Origin: CAYSCS01 sp964429695 | GTDB taxonomy: Bacteria > Acidobacteriota > Aminicenantia > Aminicenantales > Aminicenantaceae | Reading direction: 5' to 3' | NCBI GenBank assembly: GCA_964429695.1 | Contig: CAYSCS010000004.1 | Coordinates: 1 to 48,052 of the forward strand | Length of the DNA: 48,052 nt | The notes under the pieces: model-generated | The model's database searches: none | What the model saw: the letters and a program-made list of their open reading frames with translations, nothing else | What the model was told of the DNA's origin: nothing | In this document: piece by piece, positions 16,248-24,740 of the stretch | Layout of the letters: the number at the start of each line of letters is the position of its first letter | Position numbering within the stretch: position 1 is the stretch's first letter | Made by a program: the position numbers and the translations under genes

Positions 16248-16772
16248 TTATTTTTTTCTCAACCACTCTTCAACTTGAAAGGATATATTTTGAAAGTTTC
16301 TCAATTCAAGCTGAAGTACTCTAACATCATTCCTTTTTTTCAATTTATCTGCGAACTCATTTTTATGGCCCATGATTGTTGCCAGCACTTTATGAGGAGA
16401 ATTGAGCGCAGAGACGAGAACTTGCTTAAATTTCTGTGAGAAAAGCTCCATTTTCCCTATTTCATCTATGACTATTATCCTCTTATTCTCAAGAGCTTTT
16501 CGAATAGCCTGACAGCCAAATTTTTCCAGGTTTTCTATTGAAACTCCATAGCTTCCCACTCGATATGGAGAGGAGAGTCCTTTTTCCGCAAGTATGGCTT
16601 CCTCCTCATCGGGGATTGTTATGATCTTAAATCCCATTCGCTTTCCCTCTTTTCTTATTTCGTGGGTGACGAAACCTCCAAAATTAAAGGCAGAAAGATT
16701 ATTTTCGATAACCTTAGAAACTAAGCTTGTCTTTCCGCTTCCCGGAAGTCCACAGATAAAAAGATTTTTCAA
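16248..16772 (-). CDS. THEP1-type nucleoside-triphosphatase
   Basis: 174 residues, NTPase_1 (THEP1) family: Walker A CGLPGSGKTSLVSKV at the N-terminus, GGFVTHEIRKEGKRMGFKI, RVGSYGVSIENLE and Walker B IIVIDEIGKMEL. Family members hydrolyse NTPs slowly in vitro; their cell role is not settled. The gene starts three bases after the FTCD fusion stop, so it belongs to the same transcript. A second, only distantly similar member is at 31937-31386. Confidence 0.9.
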   Translation of the reverse strand: MKNLFICGLPGSGKTSLVSKVIENNLSAFNFGGFVTHEIRKEGKRMGFKIITIPDEEEAILAEKGLSSPYRVGSYGVSIENLEKFGCQAIRKALENKRIIVIDEIGKMELFSQKFKQVLVSALNSPHKVLATIMGHKNEFADKLKKRNDVRVLQLELRNFQNISFQVEEWLRKK

Positions 16773-16775
16773 TTC

Positions 16776-18446
16776 CTACTCAAGCTCCTTTTTCATGATT
16801 TCCTTAATTTCTTCTCCAAGTTTAATCGCCTTCTTTCTCAAAGATGCGGATTTCCTGCTTATTTTTCTTTTAAAATCTTTGTCCTGAATTTCCCGAAGAT
16901 TAATTTTGACATTATAATAAGCGCCCTCGGCTGCAGCTTGGCCTGTTAAGCCTGCAACTCCTGCATCACTTATCGAATTCTTGTTTCCTTCCAAGGAAAC
17001 TTCTTTTGCCAGTCGTAAGGCTTCTATCGATTTTTCAAGCACGTTGAACGGCACAAGAGTAGCCTCTTTCAATGCTTCCTCAATCGTTCGAGTCCTTTCT
17101 ATAGCCTCTTCTTCTGTTTTCTTAGGTAATCTATAAGCATTCATTAACTTCTTGAAAGCTATGGTATCTAAATCTACAGATTTCAAGAATTCGTCCTTTA
17201 ACGTCTGGGCAATAATTGCTACGTCCTTCATTTTCTGGGAAACTCTTTCATATCCCTTCTTGCCAAAGGTGAGGTTTGAGACCATAGAAACAAGGGAGGC
17301 AGATAAGGCTCCACAAAGTGCTGCTGTGCTCCCTCCCCCTGGAGCAGGGGAGTCTAAAGAAAGTTCATTTGCAAATTCTCTCAAGCTCATTTTCTCAAGT
17401 GAGCCTTCTGATTCTTTTATTTGATATTCAATTATCTTCTTTTGAGGATCAAAAGGAGCAACATCATTCAAGCCGAGGGAAATGATGGCAATCTTTATGA
17501 GTTCTTCTTCTGGAACACCTGGGCTTTTTCCTTGTTTTTCAAGGTAGTATCTTCCAGCCATGAGAAGCGCTTCCTTGGGGACGAGTCCCACAAGCTCGCT
17601 GCCTGTGACTCTTACTCCCAGTTTTTCGGCTTCTTTTATTGCTTCATCGAAAACTAGGTGGGGAGGAGTAATTTTATAGTTCGTAAAATTAATAGAAACC
17701 TGAGCGATGCCATAATCTTCAATGTACCAGCCTACAGCCTTAATCGCTTTAAATTTCCCTGGAATCATCACTGGCTTGCCTTCTTCATCTCTTATGATTT
17801 TTCCCTCTTCGTCTTTTTTTGGTCTCCCTCTTTCTCTTAAATTTAGAGCGATTTCGTGAGCTAGTCGCTTATCTCGAGTGTTCAAATTTATGTTGTAAGC
17901 GATGAGGAATTCGCGAGCCCCAATTACAGTAGCCCCTGCTTTTGGATTAAAAACTGGCTCACCGTAATCAGGTGCCCATTCAGGGTCTTTGAGCTTTTCG
18001 GGAAGACCTTCGTATTCACCCTGGCGAATGTTAGCCAAATCTTTTCTCTCCGGTTTTTGAGCTGCTTCTTCATAAAGATAAACAGGAATTCCAAGCTCCT
18101 GAGCTACCCTTTTTCCTAATTCATGGGCGAGTTGAACACATTCTTCCATGGTTACTCCTGAGACAGGAACAAACGGACAGACGTCTGTAGCCCCTATTCT
18201 GCTATGTGCTCCCTTGTGTTTCCTCATGTCGATAACTTCAGAAGCCTTTTTAATGGCTTTGAATGCAGCCTCTTTTACTCCTTCTGGGGTACCGATGAAG
18301 GTGACGACAGTTCTGTTTGTTGACTCCCCTGGATCCACATCGAGGAGGGTTACTTGGGGAGTGCTTTCAATCTCTTTGGTGATGGCTCTTATTTTTTCGA
18401 GGTCTCTTCCTTCGCTAAAGTTTGGAACGCATTCGACGATTTTCAT
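16776..18446 (-). CDS. ftcD: Bifunctional glutamate formimidoyltransferase / formimidoyl-THF cyclodeaminase
   Basis: 556 residues in the same order as animal FTCD. Residues 1-180 (VECVPNFSEGRD, KGAHSRIGATDVCPFVPVSG with the catalytic histidine at 81) and about 181-325 (VGWYIEDYGIAQVSINFTNY) form the transferase that moves the formimino group from N-formimino-glutamate to tetrahydrofolate. Residues about 355-545 form the cyclodeaminase (LDSPAPGGGSTAALCGALSASL), which releases ammonia to give methenyl-THF. Together they link histidine degradation to the folate one-carbon pool. No other hut gene is in the window. The insertion KKDEEGKIIRDEEGKPVMIPG near residue 215 occurs in bacterial members. 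It starts ten bases after the M16 protein stop. Confidence 0.95.
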   Translation of the reverse strand: MKIVECVPNFSEGRDLEKIRAITKEIESTPQVTLLDVDPGESTNRTVVTFIGTPEGVKEAAFKAIKKASEVIDMRKHKGAHSRIGATDVCPFVPVSGVTMEECVQLAHELGKRVAQELGIPVYLYEEAAQKPERKDLANIRQGEYEGLPEKLKDPEWAPDYGEPVFNPKAGATVIGAREFLIAYNINLNTRDKRLAHEIALNLRERGRPKKDEEGKIIRDEEGKPVMIPGKFKAIKAVGWYIEDYGIAQVSINFTNYKITPPHLVFDEAIKEAEKLGVRVTGSELVGLVPKEALLMAGRYYLEKQGKSPGVPEEELIKIAIISLGLNDVAPFDPQKKIIEYQIKESEGSLEKMSLREFANELSLDSPAPGGGSTAALCGALSASLVSMVSNLTFGKKGYERVSQKMKDVAIIAQTLKDEFLKSVDLDTIAFKKLMNAYRLPKKTEEEAIERTRTIEEALKEATLVPFNVLEKSIEALRLAKEVSLEGNKNSISDAGVAGLTGQAAAEGAYYNVKINLREIQDKDFKRKISRKSASLRKKAIKLGEEIKEIMKKELE

Positions 18447-18456
18447 GTTTTACCCC

Positions 18457-19914
18457 TTACTCGATTGTATATATATGATTTGCATTTCTATCATACACTT
18501 CCACTTTCTCAAAATCCTCTAACAGATGGAAAACTTTGCTTTTGTCCCCCGCAATGACAACGAGAGGAGTTAAGATTGAGTATTCTTGAGCAATCTCATG
18601 AATTCTACGGGAATCAATTAGCATGACGTTTTCATAATATTTATTCCAATGCTTATCATCGGCTTTTAAGGCTCTCATTTCTGAGATTTTTGTCGCTAAA
18701 TTAAGGGGTGATTCTATCCTCAGAGGAAAATTTCCTATGAGATAGGATTTTGCCTGTTCAATCTCAAAACTGGGCAGCTCTTCATCTCTGATTTTTTTTA
18801 ATTCTTCGAGGATTTCTTTCAGGGAAAGGAGAGTAACTTCTGGCCTTACCTTCGCTTTTATGAAAAGAACACCGCACGCTTTGAAGAATTCTATTTCGCT
18901 GAAGGCGAAGTAAGCATATCCTTTCGATTCTCTGAGATTCATGAAGAGACGGCTTGTGGGCATGCCTCCCAGGAATTGGTTTAAGACGAGAAACGGGAAT
19001 GTATCCTGACCATTAAGAGCTGAGATTATATTGCCTGTGAATATGGAGACATCCTCAGTGCCCGGAATATCAACAAAACAGATGCGGAGCTCATGGTTAG
19101 GCTCAAGAGGTGGGAGAGGCCGTGCCTTGAGGTTTTTACTTTTCCAGGTATTTAAATACCGACTCACTTTTCTGGTTGCAGTTTGCAAGGGGACATCTCC
19201 TGTCAAGATGAGCTCAGCATTATTAGCCAAATAATATTCATTAAAAAAATCTATGATACTCCTTTGATCCAATTTCGCTATCTCCTCTTCACTGTACACG
19301 ATTTTTTCATATGGGTGACCCTTAAAAAGAACTTTGTAGATGATGTTTTTGGCAACAAATTCTGGGTCGGATTTTTTCCTTTTAAGTTCATAGTATAAAT
19401 TTCTTTTCAAATTTAATGTCTCTGAGGAAGAGAAAACTGGCTCTAAAATCATTTTGCTCACCAGATTTAAAGCATCGTCAAGGTATTCCTCTAAGAAAGT
19501 GAAGGTGAAAATTGAGTAATCAGGAAATGTTGATGCCGAGAAATTTCCGCCTATCAATTCTATAGCCTCTTCAAGGTCTGAACTCGAAAGGCTTATTGTT
19601 TCTCGGCCGATTAAATTGGCTACAAAGGTTGCTGTTCCTGGAGCTTTGGCATCGGAAGAGCTTTCTCCGCTTAAAATCAAGAGGCGTAAATCAATTAGAG
19701 GATAGGATTTTTTCCTTACCACAGAAATTAAAAGTCCGTTTGAAAGAGTAGCCAATTCTACAGGGGGAAGTTCAAGTTTCGGAAGAGGTTCTGGATGGGG
19801 AGGGTATTTTCTGAATTTTTCTTGGGCATAATTTTGGAAGTTTAGTAAAAGAAGGAAGAGAAGGGAAATAAAAATATAAAAACCCCATATATAACTTTTA
19901 AAATTTTTAATCAT
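18457..19914 (-). CDS. M16 peptidase-like protein, non-catalytic (R/Y-type) subunit
   Basis: 485 residues from the ATG at 19914, which overlaps the previous stop as ATGA; a start further upstream (19956) has no support. A signal peptide or anchor (IWGFYIFISLLFLLLLNF) makes it periplasmic. Two M16 half-domains are visible (LATLSNGLLISVVRKKSYPLIDLRLLI; LRESKGYAYFAFSEIEF). The zinc motif HxxEH is absent (TATFVANLIG in its place), as in the second subunit of M16B pairs; the conserved R...Y pair of that subunit type is present (LRESKGYAY). It should form a clamshell dimer with the product of the gene just upstream. Confidence 0.9.
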   Translation of the reverse strand: MIKNFKSYIWGFYIFISLLFLLLLNFQNYAQEKFRKYPPHPEPLPKLELPPVELATLSNGLLISVVRKKSYPLIDLRLLILSGESSSDAKAPGTATFVANLIGRETISLSSSDLEEAIELIGGNFSASTFPDYSIFTFTFLEEYLDDALNLVSKMILEPVFSSSETLNLKRNLYYELKRKKSDPEFVAKNIIYKVLFKGHPYEKIVYSEEEIAKLDQRSIIDFFNEYYLANNAELILTGDVPLQTATRKVSRYLNTWKSKNLKARPLPPLEPNHELRICFVDIPGTEDVSIFTGNIISALNGQDTFPFLVLNQFLGGMPTSRLFMNLRESKGYAYFAFSEIEFFKACGVLFIKAKVRPEVTLLSLKEILEELKKIRDEELPSFEIEQAKSYLIGNFPLRIESPLNLATKISEMRALKADDKHWNKYYENVMLIDSRRIHEIAQEYSILTPLVVIAGDKSKVFHLLEDFEKVEVYDRNANHIYTIE

Positions 19915-21269
19915 TTGAGCTTGATATTGAGAATCTTTCTTCCCTGGGAGAAGCATTTGTTTGCAGCACTTATTATCTCCATTTGAGAGACAAACATATG
20001 CCTTTCGAAATATTCTGGCAGAGAATCCAGATTTTTTCCTGAAAGGTAGGCCTCAGTGAGAAAGAGGGCTTTCTCTAAAGTTGTTTTAAATTGATTAAAA
20101 AAATCAGCCTTAAACATGTTCTTTGCTCTTTGAAGTTCATTTTCCCCTACCATGCTGGTTTTCAGCTTTTCAATTTCAGAAACGATGATCTTCTGATTTT
20201 TTTCAATCAAGAATTCATTCGTGGCTGTGACAAATATTTTGAACGCAGCTAAATTTCCTTTTTTTTCTATTCCTCCGCTTATTTGCAAGGCTGTTTTTTC
20301 CTTCTTAATTAATTTTCGCAAGAGTCTGGAGCTTCGGCCACGAAGCAAGATGTATTCAATAATTGAAAGGGCATACTGGTCGGAGGAAGATAATGACCCT
20401 ATCCTGTAGCCAAGATAGAACCCAGGGGAAGGCGCAAGTAAATCCTTAATCTCTTCAAATTTTGACTCCTTATCCTCAAACCCAGGATTTGGAAGTGGGA
20501 GAGGCTGGTCTTTCCTGGGAATGCCTTCAAAATATTTAATAACCAACTCTTTAGTTTTCTGATTATCAATATCTCCAGTGATGCACAAAACTGAATTGTT
20601 TGGTATATAATAAGTTGAGTAAAAATCTTTAACATCCTCGTGTGAAACTTTTCTTAAATCTTCTTCGACTCCCATTACTGGATGGCTGTAGGAAAAATCA
20701 GGGAAGAGGAGATGGTCAAAATAGATGCTGCTTTCGAAATAGGGCTCAGTTTCTCTTCTGCGGCGTATTTCTTCGATGAGGTCGCTTTTAATGCTTTCTA
20801 CCGCATCAGCCTCTATATTAAGGGATCTCATCCTATCTGATTCAAGCCAGAGGATAAGTGCAAGCTGATTGGAAGGCACTGTCTGGGAAAAAATTGTCTT
20901 ATCTTCCGCGGTAATGGCATTCAGATTCCCTCCTATTCTTTGGATAAAACTTATGTGTTTCATCCTTCCCACATTTTCTGAACCTAAAAACATCAGGTTT
21001 TCGAGCAAGTAGGCAAGGCCTGTTTTACCGGGCTTTTCATTCAGCGAACCTACTTTATATCCCACGACCACAGAAACAACCGGAAGTGAATGGTCTTCGC
21101 TGGTAATAACCTTGAGTCCATTTTTGAGGAGGTAATGATTAATGGGGAAAAGAGCCATTTTTCTTTCCTGAGCACTCAGCGAATATCCGAAGAAAAAAAT
21201 GAGAATTAGTGATAAATAGCAATATTTGTTTATTCGAGTGCCTCGCATGGAATGAACAATAAATAGCAT
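19911..21269 (-). CDS. M16 peptidase-like protein with lost HxxEH motif
   Basis: 452 residues from 21269, or 445 if the ATG at 21248 is used (neither has a clear ribosome site). Signal peptide YLSLILIFFFGYSLSAQ. It aligns well with the catalytic subunit of M16B pairs: KPGKTGLAYLLENLMFLGSENV, IQRIGGNLNAITAEDKTIF, TVPSNQLALILWLESDRM, DVKDFYSTYYIPNNSVLCITGDI. The zinc motif normally reading H-x-x-E-H is Y-L-L-E-N (87-91): both histidines are replaced while the glutamate remains. With the partner also lacking the motif, the pair is unlikely to act as a zinc peptidase. First gene of a run that continues with the second M16 protein, FTCD and NTPase. Confidence 0.88.
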   Translation of the reverse strand: MLFIVHSMRGTRINKYCYLSLILIFFFGYSLSAQERKMALFPINHYLLKNGLKVITSEDHSLPVVSVVVGYKVGSLNEKPGKTGLAYLLENLMFLGSENVGRMKHISFIQRIGGNLNAITAEDKTIFSQTVPSNQLALILWLESDRMRSLNIEADAVESIKSDLIEEIRRRRETEPYFESSIYFDHLLFPDFSYSHPVMGVEEDLRKVSHEDVKDFYSTYYIPNNSVLCITGDIDNQKTKELVIKYFEGIPRKDQPLPLPNPGFEDKESKFEEIKDLLAPSPGFYLGYRIGSLSSSDQYALSIIEYILLRGRSSRLLRKLIKKEKTALQISGGIEKKGNLAAFKIFVTATNEFLIEKNQKIIVSEIEKLKTSMVGENELQRAKNMFKADFFNQFKTTLEKALFLTEAYLSGKNLDSLPEYFERHMFVSQMEIISAANKCFSQGRKILNIKLK

Positions 21270-21396
21270 AAATGAGAAGATAAATTCAAATCTAAATATT
21301 AAAGTTTATTTCTCAAGAAGGTTGAAATGCGGGATACTTTTATCTTTAGGTCTAATTTTTTCATTGTGGAAGAAGATAGTTTTTAGGGAAAGATGA

Positions 21397-21423
21397 TTGA
21401 AAACAGAGAGCTTTTGTGATAAT
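21397..21423 (+). promoter_or_regulatory. Possible promoter of metK-ahcY
   Basis: TTGAAA (21397-21402), 15 bases, GATAAT (21418-21423) with TGT before it, an extended -10. Start near 21430 gives a leader of about 48 bases that contains a five-base hairpin ATCCT/AGGAT (21434-21448). No SAM riboswitch consensus is visible. Confidence 0.4.
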
Positions 21424-21477
21424 TTTCTTGCTTATCCTAAATCAGGATTATTTTCTTAGCTCTAGAGGAGGTTGGAC

Positions 21478-22644
21478 ATGATTAGAAAAGGGAAATACTT
21501 GTTCACTTCTGAATCAGTTACAGAAGGGCACCCAGATAAGATTTGCGACCAGATTTCAGATGCCATCCTCGACGATTTAATCAAACAAGATCCCCGAAGC
21601 CGTGTCGCCTGTGAGACGCTTGTAACTACAGGGTTAGTAATGATTGCGGGCGAGATTACGAGTGAAGGTTATTGTGAGTTTCAGAGGGTAGTTAGAGAGA
21701 CTGTCAGAGATATTGGGTATACAAAGGCAAAATATGGTTTCGACTATGAAACTTGCTGTGTGCTTTCCTCTATTCATGAACAATCACCCGATATAGCGCT
21801 TGGTATATATGAATCACCTGCGCATGAACAAGGAGCAGGAGACCAAGGAGTGATGTTTGGGTTTGCCTGTCGTGAAACAGAAGAGTTGATGCCCCTCCCC
21901 ATAATGCTCGCTCATAGATTGGCAAAGAGACTCAGCGAGGTAAGGAAGGAGAAGATTCTCGACTATCTGAGACCTGACGGAAAGTCTCAGGTAACGATAG
22001 AATATGAGGATGGAATTCCCAAGAGAGTGGAAGCTGTGGTCATAGCAGCCCAGCACAACTCCCATGTGAAGATGAGCGATTTAAGAGAAGATATCAAGAG
22101 GATTGTCATTCAACATGTCATTCCGGGTGAGATGCTGGATGAGAAGACGAGGTTTTATATCAATGAAACAGGGCGTTTTGAACAGGGAGGACCTCTGGCT
22201 GATACAGGGATGACTGGGAGAAAAATAATTGTCGATACTTACGGAGGAATAGGCAGTCATGGAGGAGGTTGTTTTTCGGGTAAAGACCCGACTAAGGTCG
22301 ATCGTTCGGGTTCTTACATGGCAAGATATGTAGCAAAAAACATAGTGGCTGCTGGCATCGCAGATATAGTCGAAGTCCAGATAGCCTATGCCATAGGCGT
22401 TGCAGAACCGGTTTCGGTGGCAGTAAATTCCTTTCAGACAGGAAAAATTCCTGACGAGAAAATTAGAGAGTTGATATTGAATCATTTTGGACTCAAGCCT
22501 AAACAGATGATCCAGAGCCTCGACCTTTTAAGACCAATTTATAAAAAGACTGCCTGCTATGGTCACTTTGGAAGAAATGACCCAGATTTTACCTGGGAAA
22601 GAGTTGACAAGGCAGAATCCTTGAGAAGAGATGCAGGCATCTGA
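21478..22644 (+). CDS. metK: S-adenosylmethionine synthetase
   Basis: 388 residues. The ATG at 21478 has AGAGGAGG (21464-21471) six bases upstream, so the in-frame TTG at 21472 is not needed. The enzyme joins ATP and methionine into SAM. All signature regions are present: SVTEGHPDKICDQISDAILD, GAGDQGVMFGFAC, GGPLADTGMTGRKIIVDTYG and the P-loop-like GGGCFSGKDPTKVDRSGSY. Full family length. The ahcY gene follows after 26 bases with its own ribosome site, making a SAM synthesis and recycling operon. Confidence 0.98.
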   Translation: MIRKGKYLFTSESVTEGHPDKICDQISDAILDDLIKQDPRSRVACETLVTTGLVMIAGEITSEGYCEFQRVVRETVRDIGYTKAKYGFDYETCCVLSSIHEQSPDIALGIYESPAHEQGAGDQGVMFGFACRETEELMPLPIMLAHRLAKRLSEVRKEKILDYLRPDGKSQVTIEYEDGIPKRVEAVVIAAQHNSHVKMSDLREDIKRIVIQHVIPGEMLDEKTRFYINETGRFEQGGPLADTGMTGRKIIVDTYGGIGSHGGGCFSGKDPTKVDRSGSYMARYVAKNIVAAGIADIVEVQIAYAIGVAEPVSVAVNSFQTGKIPDEKIRELILNHFGLKPKQMIQSLDLLRPIYKKTACYGHFGRNDPDFTWERVDKAESLRRDAGI

Positions 22645-22670
22645 CCTTCAGAGGGTAAAGAGGAGGGAGC

Positions 22671-23927
22671 ATGGAATATGATGTTAAGGATTTGAAACTC
22701 GCAGATAAAGGGAAGCTGAGGATAGAATGGTCAGCGAGGTTTATGCCTGTTGTTGAGATGATTAAGGAAAAATTCTCAAAAGAAATGCCTTTGAAGGGGA
22801 TTAAAATTTCAGCCTGTCTTCATGTCACGAGTGAGACTGCAAACTTACTCCAGGCTTTGAAGCTTTCAGGCGCCGAGATTGCCCTCGCCGCCTCTAACCC
22901 TTTAAGCACACAGGACGAGGTAGCTGCAGCCATGGTTAAGTATCTTAATATCTCTGTATTTGCCAAAAAAGGGGAGGACCATAAGACCTATTACGAGCAT
23001 ATCCATAGAGTACTCGATCAAGGCCCTCAAATAACCATGGATGATGGGGCAGACCTTGTTTGTTCTCTCCATGAAGAAAGAAAGGAGCTGATAGAGAAGA
23101 TAATCGGGGGGACTGAAGAAACCACAACCGGAGTGATACGTTTAAGAAGCATGGCAAAGAGGGGTATCTTAAGATATCCCATAATCTCAGTCAATGACGC
23201 CAACACCAAGCATCTTTTTGACAATCGCTATGGCACGGGACAGAGCACAATAGACGGGATCCTTCGCGCCACAAACGTGCTTCTTGCCGGGACAAATTTC
23301 GTGGTAGCCGGGTATGGCTGGTGCGGCAGGGGCGTGGCTATGAGGGCCAGGGGAGCGGGGGCAAAGGTGATTGTTACAGAAGTAGACCCTCTACGAGCAC
23401 TCGAGGCCGTAATGGATGGCTTTCAGGTAATGCCGCTCAGAAAAGCGGCTGAAATTGGGGATGTCTTTGTCACAGTCACAGGCGACAAGAATGTGCTAAC
23501 AAGAGAACATTTCCTGAGGATGAAGGACGGGGCGATAATTGCCAATGCCGGACATTTCAATGTAGAAATAGACATCCCTTCGCTAGAAAAGGTCTCGAAA
23601 AGGAAGAGGAAAATAAGGGAATTTGTGGAAGAATATAGCTTAATTAACGATAAGAAAATATATCTTTTAGCTGAAGGGAGGTTGATTAATCTTGCTTCTG
23701 CCGAGGGGCATCCGGCAGTAGTTATGGATATGAGTTTTGCTAATCAGGCATTGAGCGTTCTCTATCTTTACCGGGAGGGTTATAAGCTGGAGAAAAGAGT
23801 TTATCCAGTGCCAAGAGAAATAGATGAACAAATAGCCAGACTCAAGCTTCGTTCCCTCGGGGTAAGGATAGATAGGCTTACTTCTGAACAGAAAGAATAC
23901 CTAGAAGCCTGGAAAGAAGGTACATAA
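22671..23927 (+). CDS. ahcY: Adenosylhomocysteinase (SAH hydrolase)
   Basis: 418 residues. Converts S-adenosylhomocysteine, the product of SAM-dependent methylation, into adenosine and homocysteine using bound NAD. Motifs: LHVTSETANLLQALKLSGAE, NDANTKHLFDNRYGTGQST, the NAD loop GYGWCGRGVAMRARG with TEVDPLRALEA, and NAGHFNVEID. It lacks the C-terminal KPDHYRY tail of eukaryotic and many bacterial enzymes and ends RLTSEQKEYLEAWKEGT, the short form found in archaea and thermophilic bacteria. Follows metK; its stop directly abuts the convergent TPR gene. Confidence 0.98.
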   Translation: MEYDVKDLKLADKGKLRIEWSARFMPVVEMIKEKFSKEMPLKGIKISACLHVTSETANLLQALKLSGAEIALAASNPLSTQDEVAAAMVKYLNISVFAKKGEDHKTYYEHIHRVLDQGPQITMDDGADLVCSLHEERKELIEKIIGGTEETTTGVIRLRSMAKRGILRYPIISVNDANTKHLFDNRYGTGQSTIDGILRATNVLLAGTNFVVAGYGWCGRGVAMRARGAGAKVIVTEVDPLRALEAVMDGFQVMPLRKAAEIGDVFVTVTGDKNVLTREHFLRMKDGAIIANAGHFNVEIDIPSLEKVSKRKRKIREFVEEYSLINDKKIYLLAEGRLINLASAEGHPAVVMDMSFANQALSVLYLYREGYKLEKRVYPVPREIDEQIARLKLRSLGVRIDRLTSEQKEYLEAWKEGT

Positions 23928-24740
23928 TTATTCTTTCGGGTCGGGAGACTCTTTAATCATCTTTAAATATTTCTCAATCTCACTCCTTATCTCTGGATCT
24001 GTAACCTGGGGAGAGACCTTTTCAAAGATTTCTCTGGCCTTCTCGAAGTCTTTGCTTTTGAAATAGGCAACACCCAGGTTGAAATTGATGTTTGTATCAT
24101 CGGGAAGAATCCTCAGAGCCGTGGTGTAGCTCTTGATTGCCTCCTCAAGCCTATCGATTTTCTCGAGTATCAAACCCTTGAGGTTGTGTGCCATGGCTAG
24201 CCGGCTGTTATTTGAAAGGGATTGGTCGATGAACTCAAGAGCCTCACGATAATTTCCCTGGGCAAGGCGGAGTCGAGCGAGATTATAATAGGGAAGCTCT
24301 CGAGAGTTGTAGTTTCTATCAGAGGCTGCAATCCTGAATTCTTGTTCCGCCTTATCCAGCAAACCCATTTCCTGATATAGAGTTCCAAGGTTATTTCTTG
24401 CTTCTGAAAATGAAGGGTTGAGGGCGAGACACTTGAGGAAATTTTTCTCCGCTTCCTCAAAATTTCTTTTCATAAGGTAAGCTAATCCCATCCCATTATA
24501 AGCAAGATAATGGTTGGAATTGAGGGCGATGACTCTGGAAAAACTGCGGATTGCTTCATCAACATTTCCATTATTTAGGTAAAATGAGCCCATATTATAA
24601 TGATATTGAGGATTTTTCTTCTGGGTCTCTTCAAACTTTTTTTGAGTTGAGGCACAGAAGGCAAGATTAAATAAGATAAGAAAATTCAGAACAATCTTAA
24701 ATCCGATTTGCTTCTTTTTTTTATTTTTACTCATATTCAT
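23928..24740 (-). CDS. TPR lipoprotein (PilF/NlpI-like)
   Basis: 270 residues. GGAGG seven bases before the ATG at 24740 fixes the start, inside the end of gpsA. A lysine-rich N-terminus and hydrophobic stretch end in a lipobox (NLAFCAS), so it is anchored to a membrane, probably the outer one. Residues about 45-260 hold six TPR units (YHYNMGSFYLNNGNVDEAI, AYNGMGLAYLMKRNFEEAE, NFNLGVAYFKSKDFEKARE). Resembles the pilotin-type TPR lipoproteins of type IV pili, but no pilus gene is near. Last gene of the rimO-gpsA run. Confidence 0.88.
   Translation of the reverse strand: MNMSKNKKKKQIGFKIVLNFLILFNLAFCASTQKKFEETQKKNPQYHYNMGSFYLNNGNVDEAIRSFSRVIALNSNHYLAYNGMGLAYLMKRNFEEAEKNFLKCLALNPSFSEARNNLGTLYQEMGLLDKAEQEFRIAASDRNYNSRELPYYNLARLRLAQGNYREALEFIDQSLSNNSRLAMAHNLKGLILEKIDRLEEAIKSYTTALRILPDDTNINFNLGVAYFKSKDFEKAREIFEKVSPQVTDPEIRSEIEKYLKMIKESPDPKE

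Noticed and set aside
21270..21477. SAM riboswitch ahead of metK
   Set aside because: No kink-turn or conserved core of SAM-I, SAM-II, SAM-III, SAM-IV or SAH riboswitches can be read; only a short hairpin is present.
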